From positions 2,604,001-2,668,000 of the forward strand of contig NZ_CP066362.1 in NCBI RefSeq assembly GCF_030323865.1: DNA of 64,000 bases, given 5' to 3'. Positions within the stretch are counted from its first letter, which is position 1. The number at the start of each line of letters is the position of its first letter. This document shows, one piece after another, positions 17,333-26,052 of the stretch. The notes under the pieces were generated by a model. It made no database searches. It saw only the letters and a list, made by a program, of their open reading frames with translations, and had not been told where the DNA came from. Position numbers and translations under genes: made by a program. This DNA comes from Pseudarthrobacter defluvii. GTDB taxonomy: Bacteria; Actinomycetota; Actinomycetes; Actinomycetales; Micrococcaceae.

Positions 17333-18117
17333 CGCTGGGCCTCGCCTTCGTCGCTCTTACCCGGCAGTCCGCCGTCGGGCGTCTCCCTGCCGCTTGCGTC
17401 CTTCAGGCGCCGGGACTGGCCGACGACCGGAATCATCGAGGTGTACAGTGCCTTGGCTTCGTCGCGGATCACCACGCCGTTCTTGAGCTCGACCACCCGC
17501 TTGCGCATCTCGTTGACGATGTCGTCGTCGTGCGTGGCCATCACCACGGTGGTTCCGTTCTGGTTGATCTTGTCCAGCACACCCATGATGCCCATGGAGG
17601 TGGTGGGGTCCAGGTTTCCGGTAGGTTCGTCGGCGAGGAGGATCCCGGGGCGGTTGACCACGGCGCGGGCGATGGCGACGCGCTGCTGCTCGCCACCGGA
17701 GAGCTCGTGCGGCATGCGGTGTTCCTTGCCCTCAAGTCCCACCGTTTTTAGGACCTCGGGGACGGTGTCGCGGATGACGCTGCGGCTCTTGCCGATTACC
17801 TGCATGGCGAAGGCCACGTTCGCGAACACATTCTTTTGGGGCAGGAGGCGGAAGTCCTGGAAGACGACGCCGATGCCCCGGCGGAGGCGCGGAACGCGCC
17901 AGCTGGAAATCCTGGCTACGTTCTGGCCGGCGACGTAGACGGCGCCGGACGTGGCGCGGTCTTCCTTGAGCACGAGCCGGAGGAACGTGGACTTTCCGGA
18001 GCCGGACGCACCGACGAGGAAGGCGAATTCGCCGCGATCAATCTCAAGGGTGACGGAGTCCAGCGCCGGCCGGGCTTTCTGGTCGTAAACCTTGGTGACA
18101 TTTTCGAATCGGATCAT
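17329..18117 (-). CDS. ftsE: Cell division ATP-binding protein FtsE
   Basis: This 262-residue ABC ATPase starts at [11 protein letters not shown]. Walker A is GASGSGKST (residues 36-44), the signature is [14 protein letters not shown], and Walker B is [12 protein letters not shown]. It is about 30 residues longer than the common 229-residue FtsE because of a polar C-terminal extension (from about [11 protein letters not shown] to GDEGEAQR-like acidic end). It partners FtsX, with which it overlaps. The 188-base gap up to prfB holds its promoter. Confidence 0.95.
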   Translation of the reverse strand: MIRFENVTKVYDQKARPALDSVTLEIDRGEFAFLVGASGSGKSTFLRLVLKEDRATSGAVYVAGQNVARISSWRVPRLRRGIGVVFQDFRLLPQKNVFANVAFAMQVIGKSRSVIRDTVPEVLKTVGLEGKEHRMPHELSGGEQQRVAIARAVVNRPGILLADEPTGNLDPTTSMGIMGVLDKINQNGTTVVMATHDDDIVNEMRKRVVELKNGVVIRDEAKALYTSMIPVVGQSRRLKDASGRETPDGGLPGKSDEGEAQR

Positions 18118-18305
18118 GGCCCTAAGTACCCTGCAGGGCATGGCTGATTCTTCTGATGCAGCCCAGTTCTGCAGCCGGTGCACGGGTCTTCGTTTGGGGG
18201 AAAGTAGGGCCCCGGCCCCTTGACTATACGCAAAACGTCCGGTGGTTGGCCGGGCTTGTGGGGGCGTGTCGCCGGATCAGCGGTCCCCCCGCCTTGGAGC
18301 CAGGG

Positions 18306-19421
18306 CTACTTTTCGGCGTTCCGGTTGTCTGTACGCCAGCGGATGCCGGCGTCGATGAAGTCGTCAATTTCGCCGTCGAACACTGCGGCGGTGTTGCCTA
18401 CCTCGTGCTCGGTGCGCAGGTCCTTCACCATTTGGTACGGGTTCAGGACGTAGGAGCGCATCTGGTCGCCCCAGGACGCCTTCACGTCCCCGGCCAGCGC
18501 CTTCTTTTCCGCATCCTCCTGCTCCTTTTTCAAGAGCAGGAGACGGGACTGCAGCACGCGCATGGCGGCTGCACGGTTCTGCAGCTGGGACTTTTCGTTC
18601 TGCATGGACACCACGGTGCCCGTGGGGATGTGGGTAAGCCGGACAGCGGAGTCGGTGGTGTTCACCGACTGGCCGCCAGGGCCGGATGAACGGAACACGT
18701 CCACCCTGATTTCGTTGTCCGGGATCTCGATGGAGTCGGTCTGTTCGATCAGCGGAATGACTTCAACAGCAGCGAAGGAGGTCTGGCGGCGGCCCTGGTT
18801 ATCAAACGGGCTGATCCTGACAAGGCGGTGGGTACCGGCTTCCACGCTGAGGGTCCCGTACGCGTAGGGCGCCTTCACCTCGAAGGTGGCGGATTTGAGC
18901 CCGGCCTCCTCCGCGTAGGAGGTATCCATGACGGTAGTGGGATAGCCATGCCGTTCCGCCCAGCGGAGGTACATACGCATGAGCATCTCTGCGAAGTCTG
19001 CGGCATCCACGCCTCCCGCGCCCGCGCGGATGGAAACCACGGCCTCGCGCTCGTCGTACTCGCCCGAGAGCAGCGTCACGACTTCCAGGTCCTTGAGCGC
19101 TTTCTTGATGGACTCGAGTTCAGCCGCGGCCTCCCCCATCGAGTCGGCGTCGTCCTCATCCTGCCCGAGCTCAACCAAGACTTCCAGATCATCGATCCGG
19201 GCGGCAAGGTTGGTGAGACGTTCCAGTTCCGACTGCCGGTGGGAGAGCCTCGAGGTGATTTTCTGTGCGGCCGAGGGGTCGTCCCAAAGGTCCGGCTCCC
19301 CTGCCCGCTCGCTGAGTTCGGCGATGTCTTCCTTGAGTGCCTCCACGTCGGTGACGCGTTCAATGGACTCGTAGGTGGCGCGGAGCGCCCGGATTTCAGC
19401 GGAAAAATCAATATTGGCCAT
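18306..19421 (-). CDS. prfB: Peptide chain release factor 2
   Basis: This 371-residue class I release factor recognises UGA and UAA. The anticodon-like tripeptide SPF is in [11 protein letters not shown], and the catalytic GGQ is in [16 protein letters not shown]. The frame is open throughout: there is no in-frame UGA or programmed +1 frameshift in the first 30 codons, unlike E. coli. The N-terminus [13 protein letters not shown] is family-typical. It sits upstream of ftsEX, a common actinobacterial order. Confidence 0.96.
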   Translation of the reverse strand: MANIDFSAEIRALRATYESIERVTDVEALKEDIAELSERAGEPDLWDDPSAAQKITSRLSHRQSELERLTNLAARIDDLEVLVELGQDEDDADSMGEAAAELESIKKALKDLEVVTLLSGEYDEREAVVSIRAGAGGVDAADFAEMLMRMYLRWAERHGYPTTVMDTSYAEEAGLKSATFEVKAPYAYGTLSVEAGTHRLVRISPFDNQGRRQTSFAAVEVIPLIEQTDSIEIPDNEIRVDVFRSSGPGGQSVNTTDSAVRLTHIPTGTVVSMQNEKSQLQNRAAAMRVLQSRLLLLKKEQEDAEKKALAGDVKASWGDQMRSYVLNPYQMVKDLRTEHEVGNTAAVFDGEIDDFIDAGIRWRTDNRNAEK

Positions 19422-19514
19422 GGTGGTTTAAGCCTACGCTATCGGGGCATACCGCCCGGCTCGGCGCGTGGGCTGGCGAGTGCACGTCGCCTTGAAGGCT
19501 GGCGGGCCAGTGCT

Positions 19515-19961
19515 TCAGCGGGTCAGGCGTGAACGCGCAGTGGATGTCGCCTCGATACGGATGCCGTCAGGAACCAGGAAATTCACTACGGGCGGGTGCA
19601 CGGCGGCAGTGAGTACCACGACGGCGGTGGAACCGTCCGGCGTGCCCGTTGCGCCGGCGACGGCAAGGCCGGAAAAACGCTGGGAGGCGGGGCTCCTGGC
19701 GACGAAGTCTGCGGCCACATTTCGAACCCGGCCGGGGTTGAGGACAGCGGACGGGCTTCCCCCCTCTGCTGAGACTTCGCCCAGCGTGTAGCTGTCGGCC
19801 GCGGCCAGGGACGCCCCGTCCGCCAAGGACAAGAGGCGCTTGTGCTCCAGGTACACCGCGGTGATGCCGACGACCACCGTCGCCACCAAAAGCGCCAGGA
19901 GCACGTAGCCGAGGATCATCACCATCAGCTGTCCGCTTTCGTCCGCTTCCCTGCGACTCAC
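19515..19961 (-). CDS. TadG-like pilus assembly protein
   Basis: This 148-residue protein has one N-terminal hydrophobic helix right after a prepilin-like ESG|QLMVMILGYVLL site, then an extracellular domain. The layout matches actinobacterial TadE/TadG-like minor pseudopilins; the segment after the helix (SLADGASLAAADSYTL) is characteristic. It is the last gene of the Tad operon and overlaps the preceding gene by four bases (ATGA). Its role is inferred from position and topology. Confidence 0.72.
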   Translation of the reverse strand: MSRREADESGQLMVMILGYVLLALLVATVVVGITAVYLEHKRLLSLADGASLAAADSYTLGEVSAEGGSPSAVLNPGRVRNVAADFVARSPASQRFSGLAVAGATGTPDGSTAVVVLTAAVHPPVVNFLVPDGIRIEATSTARSRLTR

Positions 19962-20596
19962 CGGTACCGACCTACGAGCTGGGTGGAGGACGCTTCCACC
20001 TCTGTTGCGGACAACCCTTCGGCAAACGGCACGAACGGCAGGGGCACACTCAGGCTGACGGTCACTGTTACCGCAGTGCCCGCCGCCTGGCAGTCCGCAG
20101 GATTGCAGGTGGTGGTCATGGTGGCGCGGTCCGGTTGGTGCCCGAAGTCGGAAAGGGCGAGGGCCACCGCCTGTTCCGCCGCTGCCTGCGCCGTGGCGGA
20201 ATCGGGCTGGGCGACAAAAACCTTCGCTGCCTGGTCTGCGGCACCCACCACCGCAAACGAGCCTCCCTGGATCTGGCCAACCGTGATCACGAAGTACACG
20301 AGTGGGACCATGAGCAGGAGTGCAAGGAAGGTGAACTCGACTACGGCGCTTCCCTGTTCACTGGAATGCCGCTGCCCGCGCACCCCCGGCACGCCGGGCA
20401 CGCGGCCGGAAGATTTATGTTCGGCGCCCTGCCCAGGCCCTTGGGATGCGCAACCCGGCTCGTATTCGGCCGATCTCCGCAGGCACAGCACTTCTGCCAG
20501 ACGCACCCGAAAGCGCCGGTGGGCGCTGGAATAGAACCGAACTGTGGCCCCGCGCAACGGTGTGGACGGGGACGGATCAGGGCTGAACGGCCGCAT
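19958..20596 (-). CDS. TadE-like pseudopilin
   Basis: The recognisable part begins at SSEQG|SAVVEFTFLALLLMVP, a class III prepilin site with Glu at +5, followed by one transmembrane helix and a roughly 110-residue extracellular domain with CNPADC, a likely disulfide loop. The listed start gives 212 residues with an 83-residue Arg-rich leader, long for a TadE and overlapping the previous gene by 20 bases. A GTG within the RVPGVPGVRG stretch is a plausible later start, but I see no strong ribosome-binding site. Confidence 0.7.
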   Translation of the reverse strand: MRPFSPDPSPSTPLRGATVRFYSSAHRRFRVRLAEVLCLRRSAEYEPGCASQGPGQGAEHKSSGRVPGVPGVRGQRHSSEQGSAVVEFTFLALLLMVPLVYFVITVGQIQGGSFAVVGAADQAAKVFVAQPDSATAQAAAEQAVALALSDFGHQPDRATMTTTCNPADCQAAGTAVTVTVSLSVPLPFVPFAEGLSATEVEASSTQLVGRYR

Positions 20597-20993
20597 GCCC
20601 TTTCACCTCCAGCATGTCCCGCGGTCCGATCAGACCGAGGACGGGCATTGGAGACCGTACGGTCACCTCCAGTGTGCGCATCCCTTGCACGTTTACTTCC
20701 CGGGTACTGACCTGTTCCGCAAAGCCTTGATTCAAGGCCATGCTGATGAGGCTGCGGGTTCGTTCCTCGGCATCGGAGGCGCTGCGGTCCGCAAGGGTTC
20801 CATACCGCGCCCCCGATGCTGCAGCATCAATGAGCGTATTCCGGACGTGCAATACTAGCGTCAGTTGGATGATCGCCAGGAAGAACATTGTCAGCAGCCC
20901 GCCGACCAGGACGAAGTCCACAACGGCCGAACCCCGCTCGCCGGGCCGGGACAACTCAGGCTGCACCGCCGGCCCGGGAGCGGACACCCTCAT
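20577..20993 (-). CDS. TadE-like pseudopilin
   Basis: This 138-residue protein has the prepilin-type site ERG|SAVVDF (Asp at +5), a single transmembrane helix (LVGGLLTMFFLAIIQLTLVL) and the NTLIDAAASGARYGTL segment that is typical of TadE. It would be a minor pseudopilin in the inner part of the Tad machine, matured by a TadV-type peptidase not found in this window. It starts three bases after the end of the small pilin gene. Confidence 0.82.
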   Translation of the reverse strand: MRVSAPGPAVQPELSRPGERGSAVVDFVLVGGLLTMFFLAIIQLTLVLHVRNTLIDAAASGARYGTLADRSASDAEERTRSLISMALNQGFAEQVSTREVNVQGMRTLEVTVRSPMPVLGLIGPRDMLEVKGHAAVQP

Positions 20994-20996
20994 GGT

Positions 20997-21293
20997 TCAG
21001 TTCCCCACCTTGTCCATCGCCTGGTTGAACATCGCCTCCAGCGCCGGGCCTGCAAGCGCCAGCAGGGCTGCGACCAGGACGGCGGACATCAGGGTTATCA
21101 TCACCCATCCCGGAACGTCACCACGTTCAGGATCATCGCCCGGGTTCATCACGGTCAATTCGGCGATATCCTGTCCATCGCTGCCGTGTCCGCCCCTAAG
21201 AGACTGCGGCCGGCCCGCCCGTCCCACCTGTAACTGGAGCAAGGCTGCGAGGCCAAGAAGCAGCATTACGAAGCGGGTTCCCATGGTTTTCAT
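20997..21293 (-). CDS. Small Flp-like pilin candidate
   Basis: This 98-residue protein sits where the major pilin is expected in a Tad operon. It has an N-terminal hydrophobic stretch (FVMLLLGLAALLQL), a polar middle, then PERGDVPGWVMITLMSAVLV followed by a hydrophobic helix and a short C-terminus (MFNQAMDKVGN). The ERG|DVPGW junction resembles an Flp cleavage site but lacks Glu at +5 (Trp is there). Two hydrophobic segments are also unusual for an Flp pilin. Assignment rests mainly on context. Confidence 0.6.
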   Translation of the reverse strand: MKTMGTRFVMLLLGLAALLQLQVGRAGRPQSLRGGHGSDGQDIAELTVMNPGDDPERGDVPGWVMITLMSAVLVAALLALAGPALEAMFNQAMDKVGN

Positions 21294-21366
21294 CTTGCGT
21301 CCTATTCCTGTTTCCTAGAGGGGACATGAAGGTGTTGCTGAAGGGGAGTCCCGGGTCTGGCATCCA

Positions 21367-22305
21367 TCAGAAGCCCAAGTTGATGGCAGCGAGGCCGGGA
21401 AATACCGCGAATACGACGGTTAGGGGAAGTACCCCGAAGACAAGGGGCACCATCATGGCGATCTCCTTTTTCCCGGCAGCTTCCATAAGGTCACGCTTCG
21501 CTGAGTCCCGTACGTCCTGCGCCTGTGCCCGGAGCACGTCCGCCAAAGGTGTTCCTCTTTCCACCGCCACGACGATCCCGTCAACGAACCTGACCAGTGG
21601 TGCAAGGTCGGTGCGTGCAGAAAACTCCTGAAGGGCCACCACCAATGGCTTACCGGCTCTTGTCTCCGCCAGGATTTTCGAGAACTCCTTGGATAGTTCA
21701 CCGTTCGCACTCCTGCACACACGGTCCAAAGCGCCCGTTGCGCTCTCCCCCGCGCCCACTGCTAGGGCCATCAATTCGGCAAGGCTGGGAAACTCCGCCA
21801 TCATCCGTGTTTCCCGTCGCCGAACTTGGGCGCCCAGCCAGTAGTCCCGCAGCACGAAGCCCGCTCCGGCACTACCGATGATCACGGCAGCCGCAAAAAC
21901 CGGGCTGAACCTGCCGGCTGCCGCTCCGACCAGGACGACGACCAGTGCGATGACAAATCCGGCCGCCGCCCACAGCAATTGCTCTGCACGGAAGTCAAGC
22001 GGGGATTTGTTGATTCCCGCTTGGGCGAGCCGCCTACCGGTGGCCCCGGGCGAGGGGCTGAGCTTTCCCAGGGTGGTGAGCCAGTCCCGGAAGACCGGCC
22101 GGAGGATCCGTTCAAGCGGACCAAACGGCGTGAGGTTCTGTTCCCCGGCACGCAGGAGCCGCGATTCCAGGTTCTGGGACTTCAGCTGCGGCTCGATCCG
22201 TTCAGACAACGTTATGGGGCGCATCGGAGGAGACCGGAAGATAACGAGCCATAATCCAAGGCCCAAGGCAATTCCGCAGATTACGGCGGCAGGGAAAACA
22301 GTCAT
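21367..22305 (-). CDS. tadC: Tad pilus platform protein TadC (T2SSF domain)
   Basis: This 312-residue inner-membrane protein has a T2SS-F domain (about residues 150-275, AEFPSLAELMALAVGAGES and LPLVFGVLPLTVVFAVFPG at the end) and four or five transmembrane helices. ATG 22305 overlaps the tadB stop by one base (TGATG), so translation is probably coupled. It forms the platform with TadB that is driven by TadA. A 61-residue upstream extension in frame lies inside tadB and is rejected. Confidence 0.88.
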   Translation of the reverse strand: MTVFPAAVICGIALGLGLWLVIFRSPPMRPITLSERIEPQLKSQNLESRLLRAGEQNLTPFGPLERILRPVFRDWLTTLGKLSPSPGATGRRLAQAGINKSPLDFRAEQLLWAAAGFVIALVVVLVGAAAGRFSPVFAAAVIIGSAGAGFVLRDYWLGAQVRRRETRMMAEFPSLAELMALAVGAGESATGALDRVCRSANGELSKEFSKILAETRAGKPLVVALQEFSARTDLAPLVRFVDGIVVAVERGTPLADVLRAQAQDVRDSAKRDLMEAAGKKEIAMMVPLVFGVLPLTVVFAVFPGLAAINLGF

Positions 22306-23162
22306 CAACGCAGCACCCTTTCGTCCTGCGGCAGGGCCCCGATCTTCAACATCGCTGTGTAGCAAATTAGGGAGACCACCAGCCCACCGAGCAGCACGGC
22401 GGCGCCCGTGGGCGTGTTGTAGGCCTGGATTGCTTCCGGTCTGGTCGCCAGCAGAATCATGACAATCCAGGGCGCAGCAACGGCGAGCCGGGCCGCATTG
22501 ATGGTCCAGGACTGGCGTGCCTCAAGTTCACTGCGGGTGCGGGCATTTTCCCGCAGAAATTCTGCCAAGGTTCCGAGGAGCTTTCCCAGGTCTGACCCGC
22601 CCACTTCCCGCGTCAGCCGGAGTGCTTCGATAATGCGGTCAGCCACAGGGTCGGCAAGCCGATGTTTCAGCTTGTTCAAAGAACCATCGAATTGGCCCCC
22701 GGCCCGGTAGTCAGCCCCGAACTCCCGGAAGATTGGCCGCAGTTCCTCGGGCCCTTTGTCTCCAAGCTGGATAAGGGCCTCGGGTAGGGGCAGGCCTGCC
22801 CGGATAGCAGAGCGAAGATGATCAACGACGTCAGGCCAGAGTTGACGCAGCATGGCGGTCCTCTTCTTCGCCCGCCACCGAAGAAGGGTGACAGGCAGCC
22901 AGCCGCCGAAAAGACCGAAGCAACAGGCGATAGGCCAGGAGCGGCTCAGACCATAGAAGACCAGAACCACGAATACCCCGAGCCCAAGGCAAGTCCCAAC
23001 CAAACCGCGGGGCGAGACCTTATCTACTCCGGCGCCCGCGAGCAGGTCCGCCATCCGGCCCGGCTTCCGCTCCCGCTTTCCATGGTCCGGCGTTTCCCAA
23101 CAGGACCACCAAATGAGGAAGAAGCCAACTCCTGTCGCCGCTCCCACCAGCGCCGCGATCAT
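22305..23162 (-). CDS. tadB: Tad pilus platform protein TadB (T2SSF domain)
   Basis: This 285-residue membrane protein has the T2SS-F domain (LWPDVVDHLRSAIRAGLPLPEALIQL, then LRLTREVGGSDLGKLLGTLAEFLREN) flanked by transmembrane helices. ATG 23162 (MIAALVGAATGVGFFLIWW) overlaps the tadA stop by four bases (ATGA) and begins directly in a membrane helix. A long upstream in-frame extension reads through tadA and is not supported. Confidence 0.88.
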   Translation of the reverse strand: MIAALVGAATGVGFFLIWWSCWETPDHGKRERKPGRMADLLAGAGVDKVSPRGLVGTCLGLGVFVVLVFYGLSRSWPIACCFGLFGGWLPVTLLRWRAKKRTAMLRQLWPDVVDHLRSAIRAGLPLPEALIQLGDKGPEELRPIFREFGADYRAGGQFDGSLNKLKHRLADPVADRIIEALRLTREVGGSDLGKLLGTLAEFLRENARTRSELEARQSWTINAARLAVAAPWIVMILLATRPEAIQAYNTPTGAAVLLGGLVVSLICYTAMLKIGALPQDERVLR

Positions 23163-24394
23163 CGCGGATCCAGCAGCGCGGCGACGTCGTACCCTGCCTT
23201 CGAGAACTTCTCCGCTGCGGGCATGGCGTTCGCCCGGGGCTGCAGGACGCCGTTTTCCAGGGCAAAGACCAGGGATGATTCGATTACGCCGTTTTCCACG
23301 CGTCGTCCCAAGGACAGGACTTGGGTTACTTGCCGCCGCCCGTCGGTGTGCCGGCTGCAGTGCACCACGAGGTCTATGCACGACGCAACAGTGGGGACGA
23401 CGAAAGCGCTGGAAATGTTCTCCCCGGCGAGCAACGGGAGTGTGCAGATTTTGGTTACTGCATCGTGTGCCGAGTTGGCGTGGACGGTGCACATACCGGG
23501 AAGACCGCTATTCAAAGCGATCAGCATGTCGAGGCTCTCGGCTTCCCGCACCTCGCCCACCACCAACCGGTCCGGACGCATCCGCAGAGCCTCCTTCACC
23601 AGCCGACGAAGTGGGATTTCGCCCTCTCCTTCGAGGTTCGGCTGCCTGCACTGCAGGCCCACGACGTCCCGGAGCGGGAACTGAAGCTCGAAAATTTCCT
23701 CGACCGTGATGACTCGTTCCCGGGTTCCGATACTGGCCGCCAGGCAGTTCAGCATGGTTGTCTTGCCTGCCTGGGTCGCGCCGGAAACGAGGATGTTGAG
23801 GCCGCTGGAGACCGCCGCACCGAGAAACCGTGCGGCTTGGGGTGTCAGCGTCCCCAGCTCCACCAGATGTTCAAGACGGCTGGCTTTCACGACGAATTTG
23901 CGGATGTTCACAGCCCAGTGGCGGCGGGTCACATCTGGAATCACAACATGCAGCCGGGAGCCGTCAGGCAGCGCAGCATCGACAAATGGTGAAGACATGT
24001 CCAGCCTTCTGCCGGAGCTCTTGAGCATGCGCTCCACCAGGTCCCGCACCTGCTGCTCCGAAAGACTGAGTGACGTCAGCTCCGACTCACCGTTCCGCGC
24101 CACGTAGATTTCGTTAGGGGCGTTGAGCCAGATCTCCTCAATGGTTGGATCATCAAGGAGAGGTTGAAGTACGCCGAACCCTGCGACGGCGTCGAAAAGA
24201 AAGCGACGGGCTGCGTCAAGGGGACCAAGGGGCGGAAGGGGTCCCATTAGGGCCCGTTCGTCGTAGTCGGTGACTGCGGCTTCGACCAATCGACGGACCT
24301 CGCCTGCCTGCCTGAGCGGGTCGAGCCCGCGACGGCGAATGAGCTCGCGGACTTCGTCCTCGACTATTCCCAGCGCGTCCATATGTTCCCCCAT
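23159..24394 (-). CDS. tadA: Tad pilus assembly ATPase TadA/CpaF
   Basis: This approximately 411-residue secretion ATPase powers pilus extension and retraction. Walker A is SGATQAGKTT, the Asp box and Walker B region include RPDRLVVGEVREAESLDML, and the His box is MCTVHANSAHDA. The N-terminal domain holds EEIWLNAPNEIYVARNG. Start: ATG 24394 (MGEHMDAL) or ATG 24382 (MDALGIVEDEV). The second has a G-rich ribosome-binding site and matches the family better. A possible DnaA-type 9-mer lies 86 bases upstream (24480-24488). It leads the seven-gene minus-strand operon. Confidence 0.92.
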   Translation of the reverse strand: MGEHMDALGIVEDEVRELIRRRGLDPLRQAGEVRRLVEAAVTDYDERALMGPLPPLGPLDAARRFLFDAVAGFGVLQPLLDDPTIEEIWLNAPNEIYVARNGESELTSLSLSEQQVRDLVERMLKSSGRRLDMSSPFVDAALPDGSRLHVVIPDVTRRHWAVNIRKFVVKASRLEHLVELGTLTPQAARFLGAAVSSGLNILVSGATQAGKTTMLNCLAASIGTRERVITVEEIFELQFPLRDVVGLQCRQPNLEGEGEIPLRRLVKEALRMRPDRLVVGEVREAESLDMLIALNSGLPGMCTVHANSAHDAVTKICTLPLLAGENISSAFVVPTVASCIDLVVHCSRHTDGRRQVTQVLSLGRRVENGVIESSLVFALENGVLQPRANAMPAAEKFSKAGYDVAALLDPR

Positions 24395-24697
24395 ACAACT
24401 GCCGCCCCCGGCGGAGGCAGTGCGACTGAGGTCCAGCCTAAGGAGCAGGGAAGAGACTGCCAAGTCATATGGATCAAGCTGTGGACAAAGGAGTTCCGCC
24501 GGCATCAAATCGGCACCCTCCGCCGGCTAAAGAGACCTGCGCTAAAGGACAGACACCCCTTGTCTAAGCGAATGTCTGCCCGTTATGCCTATCGGGTCCG
24601 TCTCCGCCGCCATGAAATAAGTCGTCACCAGAAGCGGCTGTGGCCGCGGAAGTATGTACAGCTTTGGCCAGGTTATTTGAATTCTGCGTCCACCGGA
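24395..24697. other. 303-base intergenic region upstream of tadA
   Basis: No gene is seen. It should contain the tad operon promoter on the minus strand. It also holds TGTGGACAA (24480-24488), the reverse complement of TTGTCCACA, the DnaA-box form common in high-GC actinobacteria. Base composition looks more AT-rich than the flanking housekeeping genes. The downstream acyltransferase on the same strand ends at its edge (24698). Confidence 0.45.
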
Positions 24698-25801
24698 TTA
24701 TTTAGATCCTGTCGCTACATCCGACCTGAACGGGCTATTCCTCAGCCGGGACTTCAAGCCAAGCGCCGGGGCTTCAACAAAACGAAAGCTAAGCCAGGCC
24801 AAAGGCAGTGTCAGGCCAAGGCTCAGTAATATATACGGGATCAAGGGAAGGTCAGGCCATCCTATTTCCAGAATGTTCTGAACTGGGACGCCGTAAATAT
24901 AAACCCCATACGAAAGATCCGACTTGGCGCCCACCGACTGGAACGGCAGAACGGAGCCCAGAGCCATGATGATCACGGCGAACGGCAGTGGGGCCAAAAC
25001 CGAAGCGGTTTCCGTGAAGATGGCCAACATGAGTAAAGCCGCAGATAGTGCAACGGCAGGCCGAACCCGAACCCTGTCGGAGAAATGGAACAGCAGGGCT
25101 CCGGCGCAAAACGCTGCAACAAGTGGCGCCACCAGAGTGTACACGCTGGCGGGAACCCAGCCCACCAGCTTTGCCGCCGAAACGGCACTGGCAGTGAGGA
25201 ATCCAGCACCGATGAACGCCGCTCGGAGTTTCTCATTTTTGACATAGCAAACCGTTCCCACGGCGATGTAGCAGGAAGCCTCCCAGAAAAGCGTCCACAG
25301 GGAACCGTTCCAGATACCCGGCACTGGCACGTTTGGGACGGTAGTGCCAATGTTCGTTTGACTTATGAATGGCGGATAAAGCAGGAAATTGCGCGCCAGG
25401 TAACTCAGCGAGTCAACGAGAGTAAATGTGCCCGAAGAGCCAACCAACAAAGACAGGGGGGCAAAAACAAAGGCGACAGCAAGCAGGCAGACAAGGAACC
25501 CAGGATAGATTCTAAGGAAGCGTGCGGTGTAGAAGGACCACGGGGACTGCCCGTTGAGGCGGCTACGGGTAATAAGGTAACCGGACACTGCAAAAAACCC
25601 GAGGACCGCCCATGTACCGAGGTGTTCCCCGCCAGCCTCCGGTTCTGGCCCAAGGTTTCCAATCACTGATGAATGAGAAACAATGACGGCCGCTGCCAGA
25701 AGTAGGCGGATTGCGTTCAGCGAATTCCGACGAGGATCGAATAGCGAGTACAGTGTGCCGCCAAGGGGACGAATGCCCGTTGATATACTTCTTGCTGGCA
25801 T
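24698..25801 (-). CDS. Acyltransferase family 3 membrane protein (OafA-like)
   Basis: This is a 367-residue polytopic protein. The N-terminal LNAIRLLLAAAVIVSHSSVIG carries the conserved Arg and catalytic His of the family, followed by LGFFAVSGYLITRSR and FYTARFLRIYPGFLVCL, with about ten helices. C-terminal FRFVEAPALGLKSRLR matches O-antigen acetylases. It probably O-acylates surface polysaccharide made by the neighbouring gene region. It has weaker GC bias than its neighbours, so acquisition by transfer is possible. Confidence 0.85.
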   Translation of the reverse strand: MPARSISTGIRPLGGTLYSLFDPRRNSLNAIRLLLAAAVIVSHSSVIGNLGPEPEAGGEHLGTWAVLGFFAVSGYLITRSRLNGQSPWSFYTARFLRIYPGFLVCLLAVAFVFAPLSLLVGSSGTFTLVDSLSYLARNFLLYPPFISQTNIGTTVPNVPVPGIWNGSLWTLFWEASCYIAVGTVCYVKNEKLRAAFIGAGFLTASAVSAAKLVGWVPASVYTLVAPLVAAFCAGALLFHFSDRVRVRPAVALSAALLMLAIFTETASVLAPLPFAVIIMALGSVLPFQSVGAKSDLSYGVYIYGVPVQNILEIGWPDLPLIPYILLSLGLTLPLAWLSFRFVEAPALGLKSRLRNSPFRSDVATGSK

Positions 25802-26052
25802 AACACCCTTTCACTGACCTGGCCGGCCCAAAGAGCCGCAGCTGGAATTGGGGTTGTTGCGCGGAAGCCGCTATCCCCCTTATGACCGTTATCACCGAAA
25901 TTGAAATGGTTAGAAGCGGCCAGCGGGAATCATATCAGCACTACGCACAGCTGACCGCCACCACGGCGGCGAGCCACAGACACTAAGACCTACTGGCCTT
26001 AGAACACCGAGGCCTCAGCCAGGCGCTTCACGGCGACCCCGGACCTCCGGCC

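Noticed and set aside
19330..19421. Programmed +1 frameshift in prfB
   Set aside because: The gene is open without interruption and no in-frame TGA is present near codon 26, so the E. coli-type frameshift is absent.
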